A stretch of DNA of 64,000 nt from JAJZQZ01 sp963790415 (GTDB lineage Bacteria > Actinomycetota > Thermoleophilia > RBG-16-64-13). The notes beneath the pieces were generated by a model. That model was not told the DNA's origin and did not search any database. It saw only the letters and a program-made list of their open reading frames with translations. Positions within the stretch are counted from its first letter, which is position 1. The number at the start of each line of letters is the position of its first letter. Shown here piece by piece: positions 16,280 through 25,054 of the stretch. Position numbers and translations under genes: made by a program. Location: NCBI GenBank assembly GCA_963790415.1, contig CAWBOK010000003.1, forward strand, positions 124,001-188,000, read 5' to 3'.

Positions 16280-17785
16280 ATGTCCGGCCGCAGCCGGACC
16301 GTACTCGCTCTGGCCACCGTCTCAGCAGGGGTGTTCGTAGCGGCGCTCGATCAGACCATGGTCGTGACCGTGCTGCCGTCTATCCTCAGGACCCTTCACA
16401 TCTCGGCCACGCGTCTCAACGAGGCCGCCTGGATAGTCACCGGGTACCTTCTGGGCTACACGGTGGCCATGCCGCTGTTCGGAAGACTCGCCGACGTAGT
16501 GAGCCGACGGATCATGTGGGCGGTCGCCCTCGTCATCTTCATGGCTGGTAGCCTGGGGTGCGTCCTGGCCGGAGGTCTCTCCACGCTGGTGGCGGCCCGC
16601 GTGGTGCAGGCCGCCGGAGGAGGCGCCCTCGTGCCCATAGCCATGGCCGTCAGCGCCTCCCTCGTACCGGCCGGGCGGCGGGCCTTCGCGCTCGGCCTGA
16701 TCGGCGCCGCGGCCGAGGCCGGCGGCGTCCTGGGCCCTCTCTATGGGGCCGCTCTCTCGCAGCAGTGGGGGTGGCATGTCATCTTCCTGGTCAACCTGCC
16801 GCTGGGAGTGTGCCTGGTCGCCGCGGGCCTGATCCTGGTTCCCCGCAACGCCGACCCGTCGCCCGCCGAGGCCGGCGTGTCACGGTCGATAGACTACGCT
16901 GGGGCGGCTCTCATGGCCGTGGCCCTGGCCTCTCTCACCATCGGCCTCAACGGCGACACCAAGGCCGGCTCGGCCGCCGTGCGTCCCCTGTGGTTACTGG
17001 GTAGTGGCGTGGCGTTCGCCGTCTTCCTTCTGTGGGAGGCGCGCGCGATGCAACCGCTGATCCAGCTCTCCTTCTTCCGCCGGCGCGCGTTCGCGGCCGC
17101 CAATCTGGCCAACCTCGCCGTCGGAGCAGCTCTCGTCATCGGCATGGTCGAGATCCCCCTCTACGCCTTCTCGCTGCTCCGTGTGAGTGAGATAAGTGGA
17201 GGCCTGCTACTGATGCGCCTTACCGTGATGATCCCCGTCGGGGCGTTGGTGGGAGGTTGGCTGGCCGACAGGGTCGGCTACCGTGCCATCGGCGTCGCGG
17301 GCTTCATCTTGACCGGTGTGGGATATCTGCTGATCTCTCTCTGGCCGGGCCACCCGAGCAACACCGTGATGACCTTCGATCTGATGCTCACCGGCTTGGG
17401 CTTCGGCCTGGTCATCGCCCCCATCAGCGCGACGGTGATCGCCAGCGTCGGCGAACGCTGGATGGCCACAGGATCGGCGCTGGTCACCGTCATGCGCATG
17501 GTCGGCATGATGGTGGGGCTGTCGGCGCTCAGCTCCTGGGGGATCCGCCAATTCAACGCGTTGATGGCGGGCCACCCCCTCCCCCTGCAGACGGGCGGCA
17601 TGAGCGACAGTCAGTACAAGACATTGACCGAAGCCTATGCGAAGGCGACCGACTCCGCGCTCAACGCCGTATACGGCGAGTTCTTCCTCATCGCCTCGAT
17701 CATCGCCCTGGCTGGGGTCGTACCCGCGCTCTTCTTCCTCCGGCGGCACCGTGGGGCCGCGCACGTCCCCTTCCTGCCGCAGTAG
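16280..17785 (+). CDS. MFS exporter, DHA2 (14-helix) family, P55-like
   Basis: The 501-residue protein has about 14 membrane segments. It carries motif A (PLFGRLADVVSRRIM), the DHA2/motif C-type GGVLGPLYGAAL, and a second motif-A-like GGWLADRVGYRAIG. Its start lies 2 bp after the lipoprotein stop, so the two are likely co-translated. By analogy with the mycobacterial LprG-P55 pair it could move a lipid or drug outward with help from the lipoprotein; the analogy rests on gene order and family. The last 60 residues include a hydrophilic loop before the final helix. Confidence 0.88.
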   Translation: MSGRSRTVLALATVSAGVFVAALDQTMVVTVLPSILRTLHISATRLNEAAWIVTGYLLGYTVAMPLFGRLADVVSRRIMWAVALVIFMAGSLGCVLAGGLSTLVAARVVQAAGGGALVPIAMAVSASLVPAGRRAFALGLIGAAAEAGGVLGPLYGAALSQQWGWHVIFLVNLPLGVCLVAAGLILVPRNADPSPAEAGVSRSIDYAGAALMAVALASLTIGLNGDTKAGSAAVRPLWLLGSGVAFAVFLLWEARAMQPLIQLSFFRRRAFAAANLANLAVGAALVIGMVEIPLYAFSLLRVSEISGGLLLMRLTVMIPVGALVGGWLADRVGYRAIGVAGFILTGVGYLLISLWPGHPSNTVMTFDLMLTGLGFGLVIAPISATVIASVGERWMATGSALVTVMRMVGMMVGLSALSSWGIRQFNALMAGHPLPLQTGGMSDSQYKTLTEAYAKATDSALNAVYGEFFLIASIIALAGVVPALFFLRRHRGAAHVPFLPQ

Positions 17786-17862
17786 CCGCAAGATGTTCCG
17801 CGCACGCGTGCCTTCCGTCCGCCGCGGTTGGTAGAATCCACTTGAGCGACCAGGAGGCATCA

Positions 17863-18915
17863 GTGCACAGCGACCAACTCGATTTCCACGATCCCGGACG
17901 ACACACCGGCGACCCGAACGGGGCCGAATCGCGACTCTTGGCGGCGGATCTGCGCGCGGGCATGCAGGTGGACGAGGTCTATCTCGTACTGAGCAAGGAG
18001 GTCCGCACCACGAAGTCGGGCAAGCCCTTCCTCAAGCTGCGTGTGGGTGACCGCTCCGGGGGAGTGGACTGCATGGTCTGGGAGGCCGCGGAGCGGCTGA
18101 GCGAAGGTTTCCGACAGGGCGACGTGGTGCGCGTTCGGGCGCGGGCTTCCGAATACGGCGGCAAGGTACAGTTGGAAGCCACCGATCTACGCCCCGCCGA
18201 GGCCGAGAACGTCGATCCGCGGGCCTTCTTGCCGGCCACGTTCCGAGATGTCGAGGAGCTCAAAGGCTTCCTTCAGTACCACGTGGAATCGGTGTATGAC
18301 CGGGATCTGCGCGCGCTGCTCGACTCCTTTTTCGGCGATCCCGACTTCCTCGAGCGCTTCGCCCGCGCGCCGGCGGCGAAGTCGTTCCACCATGCTTATC
18401 TGGGCGGCCTGCTCGAGCACACGGTGTCCGTGGCCGACCTGGCCGATCACATCTGCCAACAGTACGGCCGCATCAACCGCGATCTGCTGATCACGGCGGC
18501 GTTGCTGCACGACGTGGGTAAGGTGGACGAACTCACCTACGACCGCGCCATCGACTACAGCGACGCCGGCCGCTTCCTGGGCCATGTGATACTGGGCGTG
18601 AACCTGGTCACCGATCGAGCGGCCCGGCTGCCCGGTCTGTCTCAAGACAAGTTGCAGCTGCTTCTGCACGCCATAGTGAGCCACCACGGCGAGTTGGAGT
18701 GGGGTTCGCCCAAGCGTCCGAAGACGCTGGAGGCCCTCATCATCCACCATCTCGACAACCTCGACGCCAAAGTGAAGGGGTTCCTCGAGATCGTTGAAGG
18801 CTCGCGCGACGCCGATTGGACCGACCTACGGAACCTCTTCCGGCGTCCACTCCACGTGCCGCGGGCCAGCCACCAAGAGCCCGATTTCCTGCCGCCGACC
18901 GACGAGGATATCTAG
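17863..18915 (+). CDS. YhaM-like 3'-5' exoribonuclease (OB fold + HD domain)
   Basis: GTG at 17863 follows AGGAGG. The 350-residue product has an N-terminal OB-fold nucleic-acid-binding domain (YLVLSKEVRTTKSGKPFLKL; GGKVQLEATDLRP) and a C-terminal HD domain. Metal ligands are visible at HHAYLGGLLEHT, LLHDVGKVDE (HD) and HAIVSHHGELEWGSP. This is the architecture of YhaM/CbfA-type 3'-5' exonucleases that degrade RNA and DNA. A short C-terminal tail is Pro-rich. It follows the MFS gene but probably has its own promoter (TAGAAT near 17831). Confidence 0.88.
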   Translation: MHSDQLDFHDPGRHTGDPNGAESRLLAADLRAGMQVDEVYLVLSKEVRTTKSGKPFLKLRVGDRSGGVDCMVWEAAERLSEGFRQGDVVRVRARASEYGGKVQLEATDLRPAEAENVDPRAFLPATFRDVEELKGFLQYHVESVYDRDLRALLDSFFGDPDFLERFARAPAAKSFHHAYLGGLLEHTVSVADLADHICQQYGRINRDLLITAALLHDVGKVDELTYDRAIDYSDAGRFLGHVILGVNLVTDRAARLPGLSQDKLQLLLHAIVSHHGELEWGSPKRPKTLEALIIHHLDNLDAKVKGFLEIVEGSRDADWTDLRNLFRRPLHVPRASHQEPDFLPPTDEDI

Positions 18916-18955
18916 TCTCGGGCGGGCGTCGCCGGTAGGCCGTGGCGCGCGTGAA

Positions 18956-18980
18956 GCCCCCCGGCGACGCCGGAGGGGGC
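18956..18980 (+). terminator. GC-rich hairpin after the YhaM-like gene
   Basis: GCCCCCCGGCG can pair imperfectly with CGCCGGAGGGGGC. No T-run follows, so termination is likely but not certain. It lies just before repeat copy H in a convergent gene pair. Confidence 0.5.
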
Positions 18981-18992
18981 CCCGGCTCACGT

Positions 18993-19055
18993 TAGCAGGA
19001 TCGCACCGTCCAGCGCGTTCTGGGGGCCGAGGCTTCGGTCTTCGGCAGCCTCCTA
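18993..19055. repeat. Palindromic repeat, copy H (internally deleted)
   Basis: TAGCAGG from the left end is joined directly to the right half of the 167-bp element, GTTCTGGGGGCCGAGGCTTCG to CAGCCTCCTA. About 100 bp of the interior are missing. The terminal CTA gives the TAG stop codon of the minus-strand Glu/Pro-rich protein gene. Confidence 0.8.
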
Positions 19056-20591
19056 GACTTCTTCCTCGGTGAGGGTACTCTCGATGGTCTCGTCTACCTC
19101 GGAGTCCACCGGCACGTCGGCGATTCGCGCACTCCCGTCGAGCGCGCCTGCCGTGTCACGTCCCAGCATAGAAGATTCACCGCTCAGCATGGCATCAAAG
19201 GCTTTGGCCTTGAGACGGTTGCGCGTAGTCTCGATCCGCAGGCGCATTGCCTCGCGATCGAACTCGGCCGCCCCATCGCTGATGAAGTCGGGCGCGATGG
19301 CCTCGTCGGCGCCCGCTGCCCCTGTGATCACTGCCGGCATCTCCGCGACCGGCTCGAACGCCTCGGCCGACGACACGACAGGCTCCGCAACAGGCTCGAC
19401 GAGTTGTGCGGGCGCCTCGACCGCGGGCGCCTCGACAGGCGGAGCGGCCGACCACTCTGGTGCGCTCCAGGCGGGGGTGGGAGGCGCCGCCTCTACCGCT
19501 GGTGGCGACACCCAGTCGGGCGCGACCCAACCCGAAGCAGCCGCCGTCTCCTGGATGTCAGCCGGGACCTCAACCGTCGACGGGGCATCCTCCCATGGCG
19601 AGCCGCCTTGGAGGTCATCTTGGTCTTCTGGGACCTCGGCGACAAACGGGCGCTCGAGCTCCTGCTGTATACGTCTTCTGGTCTCTTCGATGCGCGCCCT
19701 GAGATCGACCGGCGTGACAGCAGCTTCCTCCGCGGGCCGGATCGTTTCCTCGACCAATACGCCGGGCACCGATTCCTCGGGCACCGACTCCTCTTCGGTC
19801 AGGGGCTCACGCACGAGAGATTCCTCAGGGGCGCTCAAGGAATCCTCATCACTAGCCGGCGCTTCCGAGAAGGCGGGGGGCGCGGGTACGAGCGGCTCCT
19901 CGAATCCGACCGAGACCTCGGGCTCCGCGACAAGCATGACTTCGGATGCGGCAGAAGCCTGCGCGACGGTCTCCGGTTCGGCGACAAGCTCGGGCTGGAA
20001 GGTGGGCTCCGACTCCGCGAGGCTCGGCTCGGGCTCCGGCTCGGGCTCCGACTCCGCGATGGGCTCAGGTTCGGACTCGGGTTCGCTCTCCGCGATGGGC
20101 TCGGGCTCCGGCTCGGGCTCGACCTCGAGCATAGGCTCCAGTTCGGGTTCGAAAGTGGGCTCGGGCTCCGCGATGGGCTCAGGCTCGGGCTCCGGCTCGG
20201 CGATGGGCTCGGGCTCCGACTCCGCGATGGGCTCAGGTTCGGACTCGGGTTCGCTCTCCGCGATGGGCTCGGGCTCCGGCTCGGGCTCGACCTCGAGCAT
20301 AGGCTCCAGTTCGGGTTCGAAAGTGGGCTCGGGCTCCGCGATGGGCTCAGGCCCCGCGAGAGGCTCGGGCTCCGCGATGGGACCCGGCTCGAACGCGACC
20401 GGCGGCGGTGCTGGAGCGGGGGGGGCTACCGGGGCATGCAACGAAGGCGGCTGCCGCGTGCGGGCGAGGCCGCGCACCCCACCCTTGCCGAGCAGAGCGT
20501 CGCGAACCCGCCGCGCCTTCGTCGGCGACGCTAGGAAACCGATGACGGCGCCGAGCAGACCGCCGAATAGGTATTTCCCAAGGCCTTTCAT
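19053..20591 (-). CDS. YtxH-like membrane-anchored protein with Glu/Pro repeats
   Basis: ATG at 20591 follows GGAGGG. The 512-residue product has a glycine-zipper membrane segment near residues 2-22 (GKYLFGGLLGAVIGFLASP) and a basic patch, like YtxH-domain proteins. About 400 residues of low-complexity, acidic, proline-rich sequence with EPEPEPIAESEPE repeats follow, then a charged helical C-terminus with a second predicted helical patch (DREAMRLRIETTRNRLKAKA). The repeats are duplicated exactly at the DNA level with a 168-bp period. Function unknown; it may span or tether the envelope. The stop codon lies in repeat copy H. Confidence 0.7.
   Translation of the reverse strand: MKGLGKYLFGGLLGAVIGFLASPTKARRVRDALLGKGGVRGLARTRQPPSLHAPVAPPAPAPPPVAFEPGPIAEPEPLAGPEPIAEPEPTFEPELEPMLEVEPEPEPEPIAESEPESEPEPIAESEPEPIAEPEPEPEPIAEPEPTFEPELEPMLEVEPEPEPEPIAESEPESEPEPIAESEPEPEPEPSLAESEPTFQPELVAEPETVAQASAASEVMLVAEPEVSVGFEEPLVPAPPAFSEAPASDEDSLSAPEESLVREPLTEEESVPEESVPGVLVEETIRPAEEAAVTPVDLRARIEETRRRIQQELERPFVAEVPEDQDDLQGGSPWEDAPSTVEVPADIQETAAASGWVAPDWVSPPAVEAAPPTPAWSAPEWSAAPPVEAPAVEAPAQLVEPVAEPVVSSAEAFEPVAEMPAVITGAAGADEAIAPDFISDGAAEFDREAMRLRIETTRNRLKAKAFDAMLSGESSMLGRDTAGALDGSARIADVPVDSEVDETIESTLTEEEV
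20041..20350. repeat. Direct duplication, 168-bp period, inside Glu/Pro-rich gene
   Basis: Bases 20041-20182 and 20209-20350 are essentially identical, 168 bp (56 codons) apart, keeping the reading frame. The copies encode the same EPTFEPELEPMLEVEPEPE block. This indicates recent slippage or recombination, and copy number may vary between strains. Confidence 0.85.
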
Positions 20592-20750
20592 CGGGGCTCC
20601 CTCCATCTCGCCACGGGCCACCGTGGATCCATCAGCACTCTTCGCATGGTATCACCATGACAACATCGGCCGCGAGGTGTCTGCACTGTACTACTCCTTC
20701 AACGACGACTCCGGCATAGCGCTACGCCGCCAGGACCATGGCGCGGCACA

Positions 20751-21230
20751 TCAACTCAGTCGCATGATGGTCAAACGACCCTGTTCGTCGTCCGTGGCCA
20801 CGATCGACCACGACGGCCCCAGATCGATCGTCGCCTGCAGGCTTATCTCATGCAACACCTTCCGCGCGACAGGATCGAGGACGTACTTGAGAGGCATGGA
20901 CGGACGGTCCCCCATTTGCACGTCCACGTCGCCGGTTTTGCTTCGCCGCATGAAGATAGGAGAATCCGAGAGAGCGGTCAGCCCCAGGCGCTTCTCGTAC
21001 ACCCGACTCTCCCCTCCAGCCGCCGCGGGGGGTGCGAATCGAGGCGTATCGTCGCTAGCGTCGCTGGGGGTCACCGGTCGCATCTCCCGCTGGGCAAAGG
21101 CCTGCAGCCTCTGGGCGCTCTCATCCGCCTGCCTTCGCGCCGCAGCCAGGCGCCACCCGTAGTACGCCACGAACGCCACCAGAAAGATGATGACAAGGAA
21201 CATGATGAGATAGAAGATCTGACTGGTCAT
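20751..21230 (-). CDS. Single-pass membrane protein of unknown function
   Basis: The 159-residue protein has one N-terminal transmembrane helix (FYLIMFLVIIFLVAFVAYYG), a basic, coiled-coil-like juxtamembrane region (RLAAARRQADESAQRLQAFA), then a soluble domain with VARKVLHEISLQATIDLGPS. ATG at 21230 overlaps the stop of rarA as ATGA, so it is probably translated with it. I do not recognise a family. The soluble part is predicted to be cytoplasmic if the helix is a signal anchor with an outside N-terminus. Confidence 0.6.
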   Translation of the reverse strand: MTSQIFYLIMFLVIIFLVAFVAYYGWRLAAARRQADESAQRLQAFAQREMRPVTPSDASDDTPRFAPPAAAGGESRVYEKRLGLTALSDSPIFMRRSKTGDVDVQMGDRPSMPLKYVLDPVARKVLHEISLQATIDLGPSWSIVATDDEQGRLTIMRLS

Positions 21231-22573
21231 GGTGCACCCTCAGTCACTTCTCGGCTCCGCAGGGCGCGCATGTGCTCGAGGAACTGCCGGGGACCATCCT
21301 CCTCGCCCGCCGAGCCCGGTTCGTAGAAGCGCCGACCGTCGAGGCCCTCGGGAAGATGTCGCTCCGCGACGTATCCTCCATGGGCATGAGGATCCTGATA
21401 GCCGACTCCGTGGCCAAGCGCACGTGCGCCCCGGTAGTGACTGTCACGCAACACGTTCGGAGGGGGGAGGGCGCCGTGTTCTTCGATCTCCGCCATCGCG
21501 GCCGCGATCGCCGCGTAGGAGGCGTTCGATTTGGGAGCACAGCTCAGGTAGGTGACGCCCTGGGCAAGGTTGATGCGACACTCCGGCATTCCTACCATCT
21601 CAACTGCTTGAGCGACGGCGGCGGCCACCTGGACGGCCCGCGGGTCGGCGTTGCCCACGTCTTCGGATGCGAAGACAAGAAGTCGCCGGGCGATGAAGCG
21701 CGCAGACTCCCCGCCCGTCAACATGACCGCCAAGTAGTAGAGCGCCGCGTCGGGGTCCGATCCCCGCATGCTCTTGATGAATGCCGATACGACATCGTAG
21801 TGAGCGTCCCCGTCCTTGTCGTAGATAACCAGCTTTCGCTGAGCAGCTTCCTCCAGGATGCCGCGATCGACCTCGTCCAGGCCCGAGCTCTCCGCCAAGG
21901 CTACGGCCCGCTCCAGAACAGTGAGTGCACGACGGGCATCGCCCAAGGCGACCTCCGCGATGACGTCACGCTCCGCATCCGCGACCCGGATCTTGCCGGG
22001 TAGTCCGCGTGCAGGATCCGACAGAGCCCGGTCGAGCAGGAGCCTGATCTCCGCGGGCTCCAGACTGCTGAAACGATACAGCTCGCAGCGGGATATGAGC
22101 GCCGGGATGACCTCGAAGTACGGGTTCTCGGTCGTGGCCCCAATGAGCGTGACCAGACCGTCCTCCACGGCATGCAACAGCGCATCCTGCTGAGCCTTTG
22201 AGAAACGATGGACTTCGTCGATGAACAAGACCGTCCGTCGCCCCGACTCCCCGCGGCGACGCCGGGCCTGCTCGAGCACCCGTCGCACGTCGGCCACCCC
22301 GGAGTCCACCGCCGAGAGCTCCTCGAACTCGGCGTCGGCCGCGTCGGCGACCAACCGAGCCACCGTCGTCTTGCCGGAACCCGGAGGCCCGAAGAAGATC
22401 ATCGAGCCGAACACCCCTGCCTGCAGGCTGCGCCTCAGGGGGCCCGCCACACCCAAGAGATGAGGCTGCCCCACGACGTCGTCCAGCGTCGAGGGCCGCA
22501 ACCTGCTGGCGAGGGGCCCGCGGAGGAGCAGATCCTCCGCCAGACCAGCCGAGAAGAGATCTGACTGTTTCAT
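21227..22573 (-). CDS. rarA: Replication-associated recombination protein A (RarA/MgsA)
   Basis: The 448-residue AAA+ ATPase has Walker A FFGPPGSGKTTVARLV, Walker B TVLFIDEVHRFSKAQQDALL, sensor-1 LIGATTENPYFEV and the conserved RLRPSTLDDVVGQPHLLG start. The C-terminal tetramerisation domain contains MRGSDPDAALYYLAVML and RRLLVFASEDVGNADP. RarA acts at stalled replication forks with SSB. Its 5' side is flanked by palindromic repeats, and its stop overlaps the downstream membrane protein gene. Confidence 0.95.
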   Translation of the reverse strand: MKQSDLFSAGLAEDLLLRGPLASRLRPSTLDDVVGQPHLLGVAGPLRRSLQAGVFGSMIFFGPPGSGKTTVARLVADAADAEFEELSAVDSGVADVRRVLEQARRRRGESGRRTVLFIDEVHRFSKAQQDALLHAVEDGLVTLIGATTENPYFEVIPALISRCELYRFSSLEPAEIRLLLDRALSDPARGLPGKIRVADAERDVIAEVALGDARRALTVLERAVALAESSGLDEVDRGILEEAAQRKLVIYDKDGDAHYDVVSAFIKSMRGSDPDAALYYLAVMLTGGESARFIARRLLVFASEDVGNADPRAVQVAAAVAQAVEMVGMPECRINLAQGVTYLSCAPKSNASYAAIAAAMAEIEEHGALPPPNVLRDSHYRGARALGHGVGYQDPHAHGGYVAERHLPEGLDGRRFYEPGSAGEEDGPRQFLEHMRALRSREVTEGAP

Positions 22574-22585
22574 TCTACGATTCTA

Positions 22586-22819
22586 CCAGGACGAAGCATC
22601 GCGCCGCCCAGCGCGTCCCGGCGGCCGAGGCTTCACTCTGGAGCGGGCTCCAGAGCCCGCCGCGGAACGACGCTTCGCCGACAGGGTGCGATGGGCACGC
22701 GGGAGGCAAGGACGCAGGGAGCGCGCGTAGCCGGAGGCTACGGGTGCGACTGAGGACGAAGCATCGCGCCGCCCAGCGCGCTCTGTCTGCCGAGGCTTCG
22801 TTTCGCGGCGGGCTCCTAG
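22586..22819. repeat. Palindromic repeat, copy G: variant full copy preceded by a half copy
   Basis: A right-half copy (about 22586-22650) is followed by a full 170-bp copy (about 22650-22819). The end arms differ from the other copies (GAGCCCGCCGCGGAACGACG on the left, CGTTTCGCGGCGGGCTCCTA on the right) but still pair with each other. The central hairpin is changed to CGTAGCC-GGA-GGCTACG and still pairs. It fills the divergent gap between rarA and the HNH gene. TACAAT at 22820-22825, touching the right end, may be the HNH gene promoter. Confidence 0.85.
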
Positions 22820-22859
22820 TACAATGCGACCAGGGGACCCGCCGAAAGGAAGGAGGTCG

Positions 22860-23366
22860 GTGCTCCGTCAGGTTCTGGTGTTGAACGCTACCTACGAGCC
22901 CATCAACGTCTGCTCGTTCAACCGGGCCGTGGTCCTGGTCCTCAAGGAGAAGGCCGAAGTGCTCGAGGCTGGAGGCAGAGCCATCCGAGCGGCAAGCGTG
23001 GTGCTGCCACAGCCGGTCGTGATCCGGCTGCTGGCGTATGTCAGAGTCCCCCGGGGTGACAGGCGCAAGCTGTCCCGTCGGGTTGTCCTCGCCAGGGACG
23101 GCTACCGGTGCCAGTACTGCGGGAGCCCGCGACACCTCACCCTCGACCACGTCATACCCCGCAGTCGAGGCGGTACGACATCGTGGGACAACGTCGTGAC
23201 GAGCTGCGCCCCCTGCAATACCCGCAAGGGTGCGCGACTGCTCTCGGAGGTCGATATGGGCGCATATGCTGCCCCTCGTCCTCCCACTCTCACCGACTTT
23301 CTGGTCGCTTCACCACACGGCGTTCCCGAGAGTTGGGCTCCCTACCTCGACCTAGCCGTGGCTTAG
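22860..23366 (+). CDS. HNH endonuclease-family protein
   Basis: GTG at 22860 follows AAGGAGG. The 168-residue protein has a conserved actinobacterial N-terminal part (QVLVLNATYEPINVCSFNRA) and an HNH nuclease core: CQYCGSPRHLTLDHVIPRSR with two Cys and the catalytic His, then WDNVVTSCAPCNTRKG with the Asn and two more zinc-binding Cys. Its biological substrate is unknown; these stand-alone proteins are nearly universal in Actinomycetota. The TAG stop (23364-23366) is the first triplet of repeat copy B. Confidence 0.88.
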   Translation: MLRQVLVLNATYEPINVCSFNRAVVLVLKEKAEVLEAGGRAIRAASVVLPQPVVIRLLAYVRVPRGDRRKLSRRVVLARDGYRCQYCGSPRHLTLDHVIPRSRGGTTSWDNVVTSCAPCNTRKGARLLSEVDMGAYAAPRPPTLTDFLVASPHGVPESWAPYLDLAVA

Positions 23367-23530
23367 CAGGCTGTTGAAGAATGACGCTTCGCCTCCAGGG
23401 CGCGATGGGCGCGAGTGAGACAAGGACGAAAGAGTAGCTCGTAGCAGCGCTACGGGTGCGACTGAGGACGCTGTATCGCGCCGTCCAGTGCGTTCTGGGG
23501 GCCAGGCTTCGATCTTCAACAGCCTCCTAG
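23364..23530. repeat. 167-bp palindromic intergenic repeat, copy B (full)
   Basis: This copy is the same length as copies A and F, with ends TAGCAGGCTGTTGAAGAA and ATCTTCAACAGCCTCCTA and the same central hairpin CGTAGCAGCGCTACG. The first three bases are the stop codon of the HNH gene. Confidence 0.92.
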
Positions 23531-23614
23531 ACAAGGCACGTGGTCGGGCGATCCTAAAGCCCGGACGATCCCGAGCCGACAAGGAACCTACCAACCACAG
23601 GGGGAGAGTCTCAC

Positions 23615-24037
23615 GTGGATACCCAAGGCCTGCAGGTATTGATAGTCGACGACGAACCCGAGATAGGCGCGTTCTTGACCGATCTTCTCACCGCGCAGGG
23701 GTTCTGCTGCACCTGGGTCGACAATGGTCCGGCGGCTCTGGCCGTGATCGGCCCTCTGAGTCCCTCCATCGTGCTACTCGACATCATGATGCCCGGCATG
23801 GGCGGCCTCGAGGTGCTGCGTCAGATCCGAGGGCGGGAGGATGCCGACCCCATCGTGATCATGATCTCCTGTCTGGAACACCCCAGCACGACGCAACGGG
23901 CCCTGGACGAGGGCGCCGACCATTTCGTGGTCAAGCCCTTTCGTGTGAAGGACCTACTGGATACCGTGCAACACGTGCTCAACCGGCGCAGGAGCGACGG
24001 CGGCCCGCCATCACCTGAGCATCGGGTCGACGGATAG
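23615..24037 (+). CDS. Stand-alone response regulator receiver protein
   Basis: The 140-residue protein is a single CheY-like receiver domain: acidic pair VDDEPEIG, phospho-acceptor Asp in IVLLDIMMPGMGG, and conserved Lys in VVKPF. A short Pro/Arg-rich tail replaces any output domain. GTG at 23615 follows GGGGAGAG. No histidine kinase is adjacent, so the partner and output are unknown; it may act by protein contact. Confidence 0.85.
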   Translation: MDTQGLQVLIVDDEPEIGAFLTDLLTAQGFCCTWVDNGPAALAVIGPLSPSIVLLDIMMPGMGGLEVLRQIRGREDADPIVIMISCLEHPSTTQRALDEGADHFVVKPFRVKDLLDTVQHVLNRRRSDGGPPSPEHRVDG

Positions 24038-24065
24038 AACCTGCACGATCGACCCACGCTCCGGG

Positions 24066-25054
24066 CTACAACCCAGCGTCGGCGGGCGTAAGCATCCCCA
24101 TGGCAAGAAACTTGCGACGCCGCGCGCGAAGCCGCTCTTCAGGTGAGATCCCCTCGATCTCCCGCAATCCTGCCTGCACCTGGCGCGCTACCACTTTCGC
24201 CGTGGCCCGATGGTGCTTGTGCGCGCCCATGCGGGGCTCGGGTATCACCAGGTCGATCACCCCAAGCCGGTAGAGGTCGGGCGCGGTCAGGCGCAGCGCC
24301 TCGGCCGCCTGAGCGGCCTCGGCCGGCGTCACGCCATAGGATGGCCGAGCAGGCCTCGGGCGTGATGACCGAGTAGATCGGCGTTCTCGAGCATGTAGAC
24401 CCTGTCACAGAGGGCGAGGGCCAAGGCGCCCCCCGAGCCTCCCTCGCCTATGACCACGGCCACCGTGGGAACCGAGAGGCCGGCGAACACCTGCAGAGTG
24501 CGCGAGATTGCGCCCGCCTGCCCCCCTCCTCAGCGTCGGCTCCCGGAAAAGCGCCTGGGTGTATCCACCAAGGTGACCACCGGCATCTGGAACTTCTGCG
24601 CCAGCAACGCCAGACGCTGGGCCTTGCGATAGCCTTCGGGTCGCGGCATGCCGAAGTTGCGAAACTGGCGCTCCTTGAGGTCATGACCTTTCTGCTGCCC
24701 GACGATCATGACTGTCCGACCGTCGAAGGTAGCCATGCCGCCCACTATCGCGGGGTCGTCGCCCCGCAGCCTGTCTCCGTGCAGTTCCGCGAAATCGGGA
24801 AACGTGTGCTTGATGTAGTCCAGGGCCAGGGGCCGGTCCTGGCGGCGCGCCAGTTGGACCGTCTTCCAGGCTAGACCGGTGGAGTCCTTTCGCCCCTTCA
24901 GCGACTCAAGTTGGATCTCGATCTTGTGGATCTCTTCCGAATAGCCAACCCCGGGAAGAGACGGCAAGCTCTTTAGCTCGTGCAACCGCTTGAGCAAGCG
25001 GGCTGCCTCCCCGTGGTACGACCTGCGTATCCGGTCGAACGGGTTCAATGTCAC
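24066..25054 (-). CDS. accA: Acetyl-CoA carboxylase carboxyltransferase subunit alpha, frameshifted
   Basis: AAGGAGG precedes GTG at 25054 by 8 nt. The N-terminal part is clear AccA (FAELHGDRLRGDDPAIVGGM; RNFGMPRPEGYRKAQRLALL; MPVVTLVDTP). Frame changes near 24540 and 24350 are needed to reach VIGEGGSGGALALALCDRVY and the C-terminus, which includes GVIDLVIPEP. With AccD it transfers the carboxyl group from biotin to acetyl-CoA, giving malonyl-CoA. The gene is essential in most bacteria, so the frame changes are probably sequence errors. It is the last gene of the fatty acid operon. Confidence 0.88.

Noticed and set aside
19069..21162. Ser/Gly-repeat protein on the plus strand (long GSGSGSD runs)
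   Set aside because: It is the reverse complement of the Glu/Pro repeats of the minus-strand gene, which has a proper start, ribosome site and membrane anchor.
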